A stretch of 64,000 bases of DNA from Acidovorax sp. 1608163 (GCF_003669015.1 NZ_CP033069.1:2800501-2864500); one strand, 5' to 3'; counted from the stretch's first letter, positions 46,864-56,012 are shown. Made by a program: numbers and translations. The notes: generated from the sequence alone by a model not told the origin.

Positions 46864-46942
46864 AAAAGCCAGCGGCCCAAGGGCTGCTGGCTTTTGCGTG
46901 GAGGGTTTGGGCTACGCCGTCAGGGTGGAAGCCCACCCTGAC
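46864..46942 (-). terminator. Hairpin pair ending the TRAP/gluconate operon
   Basis: In the 322-base gap between the CBS and dctP genes two stems lie just after the dctP stop: GTCAGGGTGG-AAGC-CCACCCTGAC (46919-46942), then a 15-bp stem (46864-46878 with 46881-46895) edged by AAAA and TTTT. The latter is an intrinsic terminator usable from both directions. I see no gene in the rest of the gap. Confidence 0.85.
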
Positions 46943-46961
46943 CCTAATCCCTGCCCTGCGC

Positions 46962-47981
46962 TCACTTGGCGGCGCGTGCTTGCGCCACAGCGCCCTGCAC
47001 TTCCTTCCACAAGCCTTCGCCCACGTTGGCGGCAATGCTGGCGTTCACAGCACCCAGTTTTTCGCGCATACGGTTGGCTTCTGCTGCGGGCAGTTCATTG
47101 ACCTGCATGCCCTTACCCTTCAAGTCCGCCAGCGCCTTGTCGGCTTCGGCACGGGTGTCCTGGCGTTCAAAGTCGCGGCTCTTCTTGGCAGCGTCCAGCA
47201 GCACCTTTTGCTCGGCCTTCGACAGACCATCCCAATACTTCTTGCTCACCAGCACGATCCAGGGGCTGTAGACGTGGTTGGTGACGGTGAGGTACTTCTG
47301 CACCTCATAGAACTTGCTCGACAAGATGGTGTTGAAGGGGTTCTCCTGGCCATCCACGGTGTTGGTTTCCAGCGCGGTGAACAGTTCAGAGAACGGCAGC
47401 GGCACGGCGTTGGCGCCCAGGGTCTTGAAGCTGTCGAGGAAGACGTTGTTCTGCATCACGCGCAGCTTGATGCCGTTCATGTCCTCCAGCTTGGCCACGG
47501 GACGTTTGCTGTTGGTGAGGTTGCGAAAGCCGTTCTCCCAATACACCAGGCCCACCAGGCCTTTTTCCTGCAGCTTGTCCATCACCTTCTGGCCCACCGG
47601 GCCGTCCAGCACCACATCGGCTTCCTTGGTGTTGTTGAACAGAAAGGGGGTGTCCCAGATGGCCATTTCTTTGGTGATGCCCACCAGCGTGGCGGTCGAT
47701 CCCACCATCATCTCTTGCGCGCCGCCAATCAGCGCCTGCTGCATTTGCAAATCAGAGCCCAGCGCGGCCGCGCCAATGGCACGCACGCGCATCTTGCCGC
47801 CCGATGCCTTTTCGACCTCCTCGGCAAACAGCTTGGTGGCGCGGCCCTGGTTGGAGACTTCGTTGAGCCCGTAACCAAAGCGGATGATGCGCGGCTTGAA
47901 GTCTTGCGCAGCGGCCTGGAACGAGCAGGCCAGCGCAGCCACCGACAAGGCGGCCAAAAGGGTGCGACGGAAGGTTTTCAT
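46962..47981 (-). CDS. dctP: TRAP transporter substrate-binding protein, DctP family
   Basis: Periplasmic binding protein of 339 residues with a Sec signal (RRTLLAALSVAALACSFQAA, cleavage near AAAQ). IRFGYGLNEVSNQGRATKLFAEEVEKASGGKMRV and the ligand-carboxylate region GIKLRVMQNNVFLDSFKTLGANAVPLPFSELFTALETNTVDGQENP contain the conserved Arg and the signature NTVDGQEN. In the operon with gluconokinase its ligand is probably gluconate or a related sugar acid. ATG 47981 is the signal-peptide start. Confidence 0.93.
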   Translation of the reverse strand: MKTFRRTLLAALSVAALACSFQAAAQDFKPRIIRFGYGLNEVSNQGRATKLFAEEVEKASGGKMRVRAIGAAALGSDLQMQQALIGGAQEMMVGSTATLVGITKEMAIWDTPFLFNNTKEADVVLDGPVGQKVMDKLQEKGLVGLVYWENGFRNLTNSKRPVAKLEDMNGIKLRVMQNNVFLDSFKTLGANAVPLPFSELFTALETNTVDGQENPFNTILSSKFYEVQKYLTVTNHVYSPWIVLVSKKYWDGLSKAEQKVLLDAAKKSRDFERQDTRAEADKALADLKGKGMQVNELPAAEANRMREKLGAVNASIAANVGEGLWKEVQGAVAQARAAK

Positions 47982-48122
47982 GGTTGTCTCCATTGTGGTG
48001 AGGGGTGAGGAACAGAGGAAAGGAATCAAAGGACATAGACGACCGATACCGACGCGGTCTAGGCCAGTGCCCCCGCGCAAGGGCCTACGCCGGCCGCACC
48101 GCCCCGCCGCGCTGGGGGCGTC

Positions 48123-48157
48123 CTCCTCCCGCATTGCGCAGCAATGCGAGAGAGGGG
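48123..48157. repeat. Hairpin repeat between dctP and dctM
   Basis: Perfect 7-bp stem GCATTGC-GCA-GCAATGC (48131-48147) inside imperfect CTCC/GGAG-like flanks. It lies in the 205-base dctM-dctP spacer and may protect the upstream message or adjust expression of the abundant binding protein relative to the membrane subunits. Confidence 0.55.
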
Positions 48158-48186
48158 TGAAGGCGCGAAGCGACTCAGGGGGTGCT

Positions 48187-49488
48187 TCATCTCAGCCAGA
48201 CGACGGGGGCGGTCACGATTTGCGGAAACACGACCAGCAGGGCAAGGATGAGCACGTAGGTCAGCAAGAAAGGGTTCACCCCTTTAATGACGCTGTGCAT
48301 GGAAATGCGCCCCACCCCCGCCACCACGTTGAGCACGGTGCCCACGGGCGGCGTGATCAGGCCAATGGCGCCGTTAAGCACAAACATCAGGCCGAAATAC
48401 ACCGGGTCTATCCCCGCCTTCACGGCAATCGGCAGCATCACCGGGGCAAAGATCAGGATGGTGGGCGTGAGGTCCAGTGCGGTGCCAATCAGCACCAGCA
48501 CGATCATCATCACGGCCATCAACAGGCGCGGGCTTTCCACCAACGGTCCAAGCCAGCTGGTGAGCACATTGGGCAGGTCGGCCAGCGTGATCATGTAGCT
48601 GGCCACTTGGGCGCCAGCGCACAGGAACATGACGACGGAGGTGGTTTTGGCCGCGCGCACCAGCACGCCATAGATCTCGGGCACACGCATTTCGCGGTGG
48701 ATGAACAGTGCCACCACCAGCGCATAGAACGCGGCCACCACGGCGGCCTCAGTGGGCGTGAAAACGCCCGACTTCATGCCCCCGATGATGATGAGCGGCA
48801 TGAGCATGGCCCAGAACGCGCGGGCCGTGGCGCGCAGGCGGTCTTTCACCGGCAGTGGCTCGCCCTTGGGCAGGTCCAGGTCGCGCAGCACCCAGCGCCA
48901 AGCAAAGATGAGGCCCACGCCCATCATCAACCCCGGCACGATGCCCGACACGAACAGCGCCGAGATCGAGGTGTTGGTCGTCACGCCATAAATCACAAAC
49001 GGCATGGACGGCGGGATGATGGGCGCGATGATGCCGCCGGAGGCAATCAACCCGGCCGAGGTGTTCATGGGGTAGCCCTGCTGGCGCATCATGGGCAGCA
49101 AGATGGTGGCCAATGCGGCCGTATCGGCCAGGGCCGAACCGCTCATGCTGGCCATGAGCACTGCAGCGCCGATGGCCACGTAGCCCAGGCCGCCGCGGAT
49201 GTGCCCCACCCAGGCCTGGGCCATGTCGATGATGCGGCGGCTGATGCCACCTGTGTTCATCAGCTCGCCCGCCAGAATGAAGAACGGCACCGCCAGCAGC
49301 GGAAAGCTGTCCACCCCCGCCACCAGGTTTTGCGCCAGCAACTGGGTGTCCCAAAAATCCAGCACCCATGCCATGCCAGCGCCCGTGAGCACCAGCGCCA
49401 GCCCCATGTTCATGCCTGTGCCCATCAGCACCAGCATGCCCACCGAAAAGACCACGAAGGCCATTGCTTCAGGCGTCATTCCAAACAT
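48187..49488 (-). CDS. dctM: TRAP transporter large permease, DctM family
   Basis: Ion-coupled transport subunit, 433 residues, about twelve membrane helices. FPLLAVPFFILAGELMNTGGISRRIIDMAQAWVGHIRGGLGYVAI, GSALADTAALATILLPMM and SGGIIAPIIPPSMPFVIYG are standard DctM motifs. ATG 49488 overlaps the dctQ stop (TGATG), so the two membrane subunits are co-translated; the frame to 49683 is spurious. It works with DctQ and DctP for uptake of a carboxylate, here probably gluconate. Confidence 0.94.
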   Translation of the reverse strand: MFGMTPEAMAFVVFSVGMLVLMGTGMNMGLALVLTGAGMAWVLDFWDTQLLAQNLVAGVDSFPLLAVPFFILAGELMNTGGISRRIIDMAQAWVGHIRGGLGYVAIGAAVLMASMSGSALADTAALATILLPMMRQQGYPMNTSAGLIASGGIIAPIIPPSMPFVIYGVTTNTSISALFVSGIVPGLMMGVGLIFAWRWVLRDLDLPKGEPLPVKDRLRATARAFWAMLMPLIIIGGMKSGVFTPTEAAVVAAFYALVVALFIHREMRVPEIYGVLVRAAKTTSVVMFLCAGAQVASYMITLADLPNVLTSWLGPLVESPRLLMAVMMIVLVLIGTALDLTPTILIFAPVMLPIAVKAGIDPVYFGLMFVLNGAIGLITPPVGTVLNVVAGVGRISMHSVIKGVNPFLLTYVLILALLVVFPQIVTAPVVWLR

Positions 49489-50027
49489 CACTCCACCTCC
49501 GCACCGTGGCCCAGGTCCAGCGGCTTGCGCAGCACCAGTTCCACCAAAGCCATCACGCCAATCGCCAGCGCACACAACAAGGCAGGCAACGGCAGCAGGG
49601 CCGACGAGTACCCCAGCACCACCGAATGGCTGCCCATGCCCACCACCACCTGCTGCCAGGCACCCCAGCCCAACATCACACAAGCTGCAATCACCAGCAG
49701 CCGAATCACGGCCGTGAGCAGCCCAAACGCCAGCGGCTTGCGGGCCAGCAGACCGGCCAGGCTGGTAAAGGCCATGTGCTCACCGGCGGGGTAAGCCGCC
49801 GCAGCACCGATGAACACCATCCAGACAAACAGCAGGCGCGACAGCTCTTCGCTGGCGGGAATGCCACTGCCAAAGCCGTAGCGCAGCACCACGTTAGAGA
49901 AAACAGCCACGGCCATGGTGCCCAGGCACAAGGCCATCAGCACGCTGGCGACGCGGGTGAAGCGGCCGTTGGCCGCGCGGCCCTCACCCTGTGGAGTGGT
50001 GGGGGTGGAAGGAGATGCGGCGCTCAT
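49488..50027 (-). CDS. dctQ: TRAP transporter small permease, DctQ family
   Basis: Small membrane subunit of 179 residues with four helices. VFSNVVLRYGFGSGIPASEELSRLLFVWMVFIGAA is the DctQ signature. Its start overlaps the gluconokinase stop as ATGA, tying the transporter to that enzyme in one operon. Confidence 0.93.
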   Translation of the reverse strand: MSAASPSTPTTPQGEGRAANGRFTRVASVLMALCLGTMAVAVFSNVVLRYGFGSGIPASEELSRLLFVWMVFIGAAAAYPAGEHMAFTSLAGLLARKPLAFGLLTAVIRLLVIAACVMLGWGAWQQVVVGMGSHSVVLGYSSALLPLPALLCALAIGVMALVELVLRKPLDLGHGAEVE

Positions 50028-50545
50028 GCGGCCTCCAGGGTGGTGAGCCAGGCGCAGGCCTGCTGCTCCAAAGTGGACAAAGGCAAGGCGGCGTCCAGCG
50101 TCAGCACGCCAGGCTCGCCCGTGGGGGATTCAAGCGTGGCGAACTGGCTGTCCACCAGCGCTGCCGAGAAAAAATGGGTTTGTGCGCGCGCCTTGACGCG
50201 GGCTTCCGACTCAGCCCGGTCGATCTGCAAGAACGCAAAGCGCAGCGAGGGGCAAGCGGCACGCAGCCGGTCGCGGTAGGCTTTTTTGAGCGCAGAGCAG
50301 GTCAACACCGCCCCTTCGGGCCGCGCTTGCAGCAACTGGCCCAGCTGGGTCAGCCAGCCTTCACGGTCGGCATCCGTCAAAGGCACGCCTTGGCTCATCT
50401 TGGTGCGGCTGGCGGCGCTGTGGTGGTCATCCCCCTCAATCAGCGGCAGTTGCAGCGCAGCCGCCAGGGACTGACCCAGGCTGGACTTGCCGCAACCCGC
50501 CACCCCCATGACCACCAAAAACACCGAAGAACTGTTCACAGACAT
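50024..50545 (-). CDS. gntK: Gluconokinase
   Basis: Phosphorylates D-gluconate to 6-phosphogluconate. The 173-residue protein has the P-loop GVAGCGKSSLGQ, then IEGDDHHSAASRTKMSQGVPLTDADREGWL and LTCSALKKAYRDRLR, diagnostic of the GntK/IdnK family. ATG 50545 is directly preceded by an operator-like palindrome instead of a ribosome site; a TTG at 50563 (six more residues) is possible. It heads the gntK-dctQ-dctM-dctP operon, divergent from a LacI-type regulator. Confidence 0.93.
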   Translation of the reverse strand: MSVNSSSVFLVVMGVAGCGKSSLGQSLAAALQLPLIEGDDHHSAASRTKMSQGVPLTDADREGWLTQLGQLLQARPEGAVLTCSALKKAYRDRLRAACPSLRFAFLQIDRAESEARVKARAQTHFFSAALVDSQFATLESPTGEPGVLTLDAALPLSTLEQQACAWLTTLEAA

Positions 50546-50546
50546 A

Positions 50547-50563
50547 TTGGTAGCGCTATCCAA
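50547..50563. promoter_or_regulatory. LacI-type operator-like site 1 at the gntK start
   Basis: TTGGTAGCGCTATCCAA is built on the palindrome TAGCGCTA with a central CG, as LacI-family operators are. It touches the gntK start codon and shares AGCGCTATCC with site 2 near the regulator gene. Confidence 0.65.
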
Positions 50564-50572
50564 TCAAATTCT

Positions 50573-50600
50573 AAAAAAGCACACCGCCTATTGGTGTGCT
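50573..50600 (-). terminator. Intrinsic terminator-like hairpin in the gntK leader
   Basis: On the minus strand AGCACACC-AATAGGC-GGTGTGCT runs straight into a T tract. It lies 28 bases ahead of gntK, between the operon and the upstream operator 2, so it could attenuate the gntK operon or stop a transcript from the regulator promoter region. Confidence 0.75.
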
Positions 50601-50661
50601 GTGAAACTAGAACCCTGCCGAAATTGCCACAAAATAGGGAATTCCGCCTTGTTCCAGAGCA

Positions 50662-50677
50662 AGGACAGCGCTATCCT
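50662..50677. promoter_or_regulatory. LacI-type operator-like site 2 upstream of the regulator
   Basis: AGGACAGCGCTATCCT is palindromic at 14 of 16 positions around AGCGCT and shares its right half with site 1. It is 36 bases upstream of the regulator start and could serve both divergent promoters. Confidence 0.65.
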
Positions 50678-50713
50678 AAATCCACATCCTCAAACCCCAA
50701 CGAGGGAAAACCC

Positions 50714-51739
50714 TTGACCAAACCCGACAGCAAACGCCGCTCCAGTGGCCGCATCACCCTGAGCGACGTGGCCAAAGCCGCTGGAGTGAGCCCCATCACC
50801 GCATCGCGCGCTTTGCGGGGCGAACGCGGCGTCGCGCAAGACTTGGTCGACCGCGTGAAGGTCGCCGTGCAGCAACTGGGCTATGTGCCTGACCCCGCAG
50901 CGCGCGCGCTGGCATCGCAGCGCAGCGTGCAGGTGCCCGTGCTGGTGCCGCTGCTGTCCAACGCTTTGTTTGTGGATGTGCTGGATGCCGTGCACCGCGT
51001 GCTCTTTCCCTTGGGCTACCAGGCCCTGATTGGCGTGACCCACTACGACCCGTTGGAAGAAGAGCAACTGCTGCGCACCTACCTGGCCCACCGCCCGGCA
51101 GGCCTGCTGGTGACAGGCTTTGACCGCACCGAAAACGCACGACAGATGATTGCCACCAGCGGCGTACCCTGCGTGCACCTGATGGAGGTGACAGCGGCCC
51201 CAGGCGTGTACTGCGCGGGCTTCTCGCAGCAAGACGCAGGCTATGCCATGGCAGAGCACCTGCTGCAGCGCGGCTACCGCCACATCGCCTTTGCGGCCGC
51301 CCAGTTGGACCCCCGCACACTGCAACGCGCCGAGGGCTATCGGCGGTGCCTGCGCCATGCGGGCCTGTACGACGCAAAGCTGGAAGTGCTCAGCCCCGAG
51401 CCCTCCTCCATCCGCCTGGGGGCCACCTTGCTTGAAGACATCGTGCGCACGCGCCCGCAGGTAGACGCCATCTTCTTTTGCAACGACGACCTGGCCCAAG
51501 GCGGCCTGCTGGCAGCACAGCGCCTGGGCATCGCCGTGCCGGGCACCGTGGCCATTGCAGGCTTCAACGACCTGGCAGGCAGTGACCAGATGCTGCCGCC
51601 ACTGACCACGGTGCGCACCCCCCGCGCCGCCATGGGCGAGGCCGGGGCACGCATGCTGCTAGCCCTGATGCAAGGACAATTGCCTGAGAGCAATTCGGTG
51701 AACCTGGGGTTTGAATTGACGGTGCGGGAGAGCACCTAA
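50714..51739 (+). CDS. LacI-family transcriptional regulator (gluconate-type GntR)
   Basis: Repressor of 341 residues: N-terminal HTH (ITLSDVAKAAGVSPITASRALRGERGVAQDLVDRVKVAVQQLGYVPD) and hinge, then a sugar-binding domain with DAIFFCNDDLAQGGLLAAQRLGIAVPGTVAIAGFND. The likely start is TTG 50714 with GAGGG upstream; the long open frame back to 49991 overlaps dctQ and gntK and is not coding. Being divergent from gntK, it probably represses the gluconate operon and itself through the two AGCGCT sites. Confidence 0.88.
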   Translation: MTKPDSKRRSSGRITLSDVAKAAGVSPITASRALRGERGVAQDLVDRVKVAVQQLGYVPDPAARALASQRSVQVPVLVPLLSNALFVDVLDAVHRVLFPLGYQALIGVTHYDPLEEEQLLRTYLAHRPAGLLVTGFDRTENARQMIATSGVPCVHLMEVTAAPGVYCAGFSQQDAGYAMAEHLLQRGYRHIAFAAAQLDPRTLQRAEGYRRCLRHAGLYDAKLEVLSPEPSSIRLGATLLEDIVRTRPQVDAIFFCNDDLAQGGLLAAQRLGIAVPGTVAIAGFNDLAGSDQMLPPLTTVRTPRAAMGEAGARMLLALMQGQLPESNSVNLGFELTVREST

Positions 51740-52599
51740 TCATCTAGCGCGGCTGGCTGCGCAGACCAAGCGGTGAGGGGCACTCTGACCAAGTCATCAC
51801 CGCCTCACGACGCCTCATTGCTCCGGACCGACCGAAGTCGGTAAATCGACCAAGCGCATCCCTCGCGCACTTACTTGGTTGTTGGCGCCATGCATCCCGC
51901 CCGGCAAAAAACGAACAGAAGGGTTGGGGCGAAATCGGGCCGGCGAGCCTCGCGCTCTGACGTCTGCGCCGCTTGCAAGGGTGCAAGCCCGTGCAGCGCA
52001 TCCATTGCATTCAGTCCTCCCTACTGCGCTGCAAAGCAATCCCCCGCCTCATTGCGCCGTCTTGCAGAGCCTCCCGCACTGCCTGCAGCAGAGCACATCG
52101 GCAGGGCCAGCTCACTCTCAGTGATGCGAGCCGCAATTAAGCACGACCAGTCCCCGGATCAAGGGGATGCACGGCGCAGAACCTGCACCTCTTCGTACCA
52201 GCAGTTTGAAAGACTTGAACTGCAGCTCACTCGAATGCGGATGCCGCTATTCCAATCAGCCAAACCACACATATCACACCAGCCAGCACACCACTGCTTT
52301 GCAGTGCCTGACTCTTCAGCCCTGCGGGCCAGGCTTCGCACACTGGTCTATCGCGCTATGTCATTACGCTCTGGTGAGACAGAGCGCCCATCCAAACAGA
52401 CATTGGACAGCGCAAAAATAACTAGACAAACAAACAAAAGTGAACAAAGCTGCACTTGATAAAAAATTAAATCCACTCGCGGCCATTGAGATGGACAACA
52501 ACTCCGTCAAATATTGCGCCTAAAAAACAATCATCAATACAAAATTTAAAAACAAAATATCCAATTAAACAATCAAAAACCATCTCCCACACAAATAAC
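51740..52599. other. Gene-poor stretch between lacI and the repeat-protein gene
   Basis: No convincing gene is seen. The one sizeable frame on the plus strand (51875-52459) has no domain, no ribosome site and composition unlike its neighbours. From about 52440 the DNA becomes strongly AT-rich, marking a compositional boundary that continues into the first 160 bases of the next gene. This fits the edge of a transferred segment. Confidence 0.6.
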
Positions 52600-55557
52600 A
52601 TGAAGACACCAAAAATCCACCAAAAACAAGTCAACAGAAATTTCCAAGAAATACAAAAAACATCCATTTTAGATGCTTTAAAAAAAATATCAACAACACT
52701 TTGGAAATTAATATTAATTATTATTTCTTTATTAGCTTACGGACAAGCATCTGCCGCCTGCAATCTCAGTTTCTCAACGACTGCAGGTGGGCAGGTTACG
52801 CAAAGCGGTAGTGAATATAAATATACATTTTCAACGACAGATTATGCAAACTGTGATCCTGGTGGAAAAACGGATGGAACTGGCGCCAGCCTGGGTATTT
52901 ACGTCGATGCAATAGGCAACCAGAACAGTGCCGGCAACAAGACTTTCCCGTCGTCAAGTGCGCACGGAACCAACAACGTGTTCATCATGTCGATCGGCGG
53001 CTCCACAGGACCGACAAATATTGATGCGTTCTATTACACGCCGCCAAACGGCTACTCTGGACCGGATTCATTTACTTTCTACGATTTCAACGGTTCTCCC
53101 TATACGGTCAACGTCACAGTGGTTGCGCCCGTACCGGGCGCACCAACAGGTGTTACCGCTACGCCAGGAAGTGGGCAAGCGTCGGTTGCCTTTACGGCTC
53201 CCGCCTCCGATGGTGGTAGTGCCATTCTTGACTACACAGTCACATCAAATCCCGGCAGCTTCACCACGACCGGCGCGGGCAGCCCGCTGACAGTGACGGG
53301 ACTGACAAACGGAACGCCATATAGTTTTACGGTCACGGCAAGAAATGCCAATGGCTCTGGCGCTGCGTCCACCGCGTCCTCTGCGGTCACGCCTAAGGCA
53401 ACGCAGACCATTACCTTTAACCCGCCCGGTGCACAGACTTTTGGCACGACACCGACCTTGACTGCTACGGCTTCTTCTGGTCTGACGCCGACATTCACAT
53501 CGTCGACAACCGGCGTCTGTACGATCACTTCCGGTGGTGCGTTGACGTTTGTCACGGCAGGCTCTTGTACGATTAATGCCGATCAGGCAGGCAATGCGAC
53601 ATACTCGGCAGCAGCAACGGTTCCGCAAACTTTTACTGTCAACGCCATCGCTCCGGGGGCACCAACGGCTGCGATCGGCACACCAGGAGACACTCAGGTC
53701 TCCGTCGCCTTCACCGCACCAGCTTCCAATGGCGGCAGTGCTATTCTTGACTATACGGTCACTGCCAGCCCCGGCGGAGCCACGGCTACCGGTGCAGCCA
53801 GTCCACTGAACGTCACTGGTCTGTTAAACGGCACTGCTTATACTTTTACCGTCACCGCCAGAAACTCGGCTGGCTCCGGTTCGGCATCTACGGCGTCTAC
53901 TGCAGTCACGCCCAGGGCTGCACAAACCATTACCTTTAACTCTCCCGGCGCACAGACTTTTGGTACGACACCAACCTTGACTGCAACCGCCAGTTCCACC
54001 TTACCTGTAACTTTCACCTCCACCACAACCGGGGTCTGTACAGTCACTTCCGGTGGTGCGTTGACGTTTGTCGTGGCAGGCTCTTGCACGATTAACGCTG
54101 ATCAGGCCGGTAATGCTGCCTTTTCGGCAGCAGCAACGGTTCCGCAAACTTTTACTGTCAACGCTATCGTGCCGGGGGCACCAACGGCGGCTGTCGCTAC
54201 CGCTGGAGCCGGACAAGCCTCCGTGGCCTTCACCGCACCAGCTTTCAATGGCGGCAGTGCTATTCTTGACTATACGGTCACTGCCAGCCCCGGCGGAGCC
54301 ACGGCTACCGGCGCAGCCAGTCCGCTGAACGTCACTGGTCTGTTAAACGGAACTGCTTATACTTTTACCGTCACCGCCAGAAACTCGGCTGGCTCCGGTT
54401 CGGCATCTACCGCATCCACGGCAGTGACGCCTAAGGCAACGCAAACCATTACCTTTAACTCTCCCGGTGGTCAGGCTTTTGGTACAACACCAACCTTGTC
54501 CGCTACAGCTTCTTCCGGTCTGATACCAACATTCACCTCCACAACAACCGGTGTCTGTACTATTACTTCCGGCGGTGCGTTGACGTTCGTCACAACTGGC
54601 ACTTGTACGATTAATGCCGATCAGGCTGGTAATGGCACATACCTAGCCGCGACTACCGTCGGGAGAACATTTGCGGTTAATGCGACTGTTCCAGGCGCCC
54701 CAACCGGCGCCGTCGGTACAGCAGGAGGTGGACAAGTATCCGTGGCCTTTACCGCGCCAGCTTACAACGGCGGCAGCGCCATCACAGGCTACACGGTGAC
54801 TGCGAGCCCCGGCGGTGCGTCTGTCAGCGGTGCGACCAGCCCATTGGTCGTCACCGGCCTGACAAACGGAACGCCATACACTTTCACGGTCACGGCAACC
54901 AATCTGGCAGGTACCGGCGCGGCATCTACCGCATCCACGGCAGTCACGCCTAAGGCAACGCAAACCATTACCTTTAACTCTCCCGGTGGTCAGGCTTTTG
55001 GTACAACACCAACCTTGTCCGCTACAGCTTCTTCCGGTCTGATACCAACATTCACCTCCACAACAACCGGTGTCTGTACTATTATTTCCGGCGGTGCGTT
55101 GACGTTCGTCACAACTGGCACTTGCACGATTAATGCGGATCAGGCCGGAGACGGCACTTATGGGGTAGCAACGACGATCAGCAGAACATTCGCCGTGAAT
55201 CCCGCTGTGCCGGGTGCGCCAACCGGTACCGTGGGTACAGCCGGAAGCGGACAAGTGTCTGTCGGCTTTACCGCGCCAGCATTCAATGGCGGCAGCACGA
55301 TCACGGGCTACACGGTCACTGCAAGCCCCGGTGGTGCGACGGTCAGCGGTGCGGCCAGCCCATTGGTCGTCACTGGCCTGACAAATGGCACGGCATACAC
55401 GTTCACAGTCACTGCGACCAATCTGGCGGGTACCAGTGCAGCATCCACGGCATCTGCCGCCGTAACCCCACGCCTGCTCACTGTGTCAAACCCTGTGTCG
55501 GGAATGACAGGCGCAGCCACAGCGACACTTTCGGGGGTGGCTCGTCCTGCACGCTGA
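52600..55557 (+). CDS. Tandem fibronectin-III/MBG-repeat surface protein, IPTL-CTERM type (main frame)
   Basis: Secreted protein of 985 residues in this frame. A long Lys-rich lead and a signal helix (LWKLILIIISLLAYGQASA) precede an Ig-like domain (about 50-175), then five fibronectin-III domains (each PGAPT...VAFTAPA...GSAI..YTVT) alternating with four MBG-like domains (TQTITFNSPGAQTFGTTP...CTINADQAG). Each two-domain unit is exactly 173 codons. The frame ends early because a G is missing from the run at 55533-55537; one more G joins it to the C-terminal sorting domain. Base composition is unlike the neighbours. Adhesion or matrix function is inferred. No exosortase gene is in the window. 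Confidence 0.85.
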   Translation: MKTPKIHQKQVNRNFQEIQKTSILDALKKISTTLWKLILIIISLLAYGQASAACNLSFSTTAGGQVTQSGSEYKYTFSTTDYANCDPGGKTDGTGASLGIYVDAIGNQNSAGNKTFPSSSAHGTNNVFIMSIGGSTGPTNIDAFYYTPPNGYSGPDSFTFYDFNGSPYTVNVTVVAPVPGAPTGVTATPGSGQASVAFTAPASDGGSAILDYTVTSNPGSFTTTGAGSPLTVTGLTNGTPYSFTVTARNANGSGAASTASSAVTPKATQTITFNPPGAQTFGTTPTLTATASSGLTPTFTSSTTGVCTITSGGALTFVTAGSCTINADQAGNATYSAAATVPQTFTVNAIAPGAPTAAIGTPGDTQVSVAFTAPASNGGSAILDYTVTASPGGATATGAASPLNVTGLLNGTAYTFTVTARNSAGSGSASTASTAVTPRAAQTITFNSPGAQTFGTTPTLTATASSTLPVTFTSTTTGVCTVTSGGALTFVVAGSCTINADQAGNAAFSAAATVPQTFTVNAIVPGAPTAAVATAGAGQASVAFTAPAFNGGSAILDYTVTASPGGATATGAASPLNVTGLLNGTAYTFTVTARNSAGSGSASTASTAVTPKATQTITFNSPGGQAFGTTPTLSATASSGLIPTFTSTTTGVCTITSGGALTFVTTGTCTINADQAGNGTYLAATTVGRTFAVNATVPGAPTGAVGTAGGGQVSVAFTAPAYNGGSAITGYTVTASPGGASVSGATSPLVVTGLTNGTPYTFTVTATNLAGTGAASTASTAVTPKATQTITFNSPGGQAFGTTPTLSATASSGLIPTFTSTTTGVCTIISGGALTFVTTGTCTINADQAGDGTYGVATTISRTFAVNPAVPGAPTGTVGTAGSGQVSVGFTAPAFNGGSTITGYTVTASPGGATVSGAASPLVVTGLTNGTAYTFTVTATNLAGTSAASTASAAVTPRLLTVSNPVSGMTGAATATLSGVARPAR
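53131..55473 (+). repeat. Four 519-bp tandem repeats plus a partial fifth in the surface-protein gene
   Basis: Units start at 53131, 53650, 54169, 54688 and 55207, each 519 bases apart; the last holds only the fibronectin domain. Units 2-3 and 3-4 share long nearly identical blocks (for example around 54430-54640 and 54950-55130), indicating recent duplication or gene conversion. Confidence 0.92.
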
Positions 55558-56012
55558 ATCCCACCAGCGGATTTGGCTCTGTGAGCCATCCAGCTACCGC
55601 AGACAAGCCCATGCCCTACGGGGAGTACGCGTTCGAGTCAACCAGCTGCGCAGGGACTGTGACGATGACAATCACCTATCCACAAGCCCTGCCAGCCGGG
55701 GTGCAATTTTGGAAGTACGGTCCTGCTACAGCCACAGTGGGCGGTGTAGTGGCTGCGTCCACATGGTTCCAGCTCAGCGGTGTCAACCTCAGCGGTGACC
55801 GCAAGACGGTGACCTACAGCATTACGGATAACGGAGTGGGTGACTCCGACGCAGCGGTAGGCAGCATTCGCGACCCATTTGCGCCAGTGGTAATTCCCGT
55901 CATGAGCGATCCCTCCTCTATCCCGGTGGATGCCCCATGGGCTCTGGTGTCGCTGTCGATCGTGCTGGGGTTGCTGGGTGTCCGCTGGCAACAACGCCAA
56001 GCACGGGGATAA
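55558..56012 (+). pseudogene. Out-of-frame C-terminal part of the surface protein with IPTL-CTERM-like signal
   Basis: The shifted frame continues the protein: a small conserved domain (SSCTLNPTSGFGSV, TMTITYPQALPAGVQFWKYGP, VTYSITDNGVGDSDAAVGSI) followed by SIPVDAPWALVSLSIVLGLLG, a hydrophobic helix and a basic tail (RWQQRQARG). This is the architecture of IPTL-CTERM proteins, which are sorted and processed at the cell envelope by an exosortase/archaeosortase-like system. The canonical IPTL letters are altered to IPVD. A hairpin GCGCCGAC/GTCGGCGC (56020-56057) follows the stop. Confidence 0.8.

Noticed and set aside
49991..50713. N-terminal extension of the LacI-type regulator
   Set aside because: It overlaps dctQ and gntK on the other strand. 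The regulator HTH begins right after the TTG at 50714, which has its own ribosome site.
51875..52459. Possible 194-residue protein between lacI and the surface-protein gene
   Set aside because: No domain, no ribosome site, unusual composition; overlapping frames of similar length occur, so it is not distinguishable from noise.
53131..55473. Regular repeats considered as a CRISPR array
   Set aside because: Units are 519 bases, in frame and encode fibronectin-III and MBG-like domains; there are no short repeats with unique spacers.
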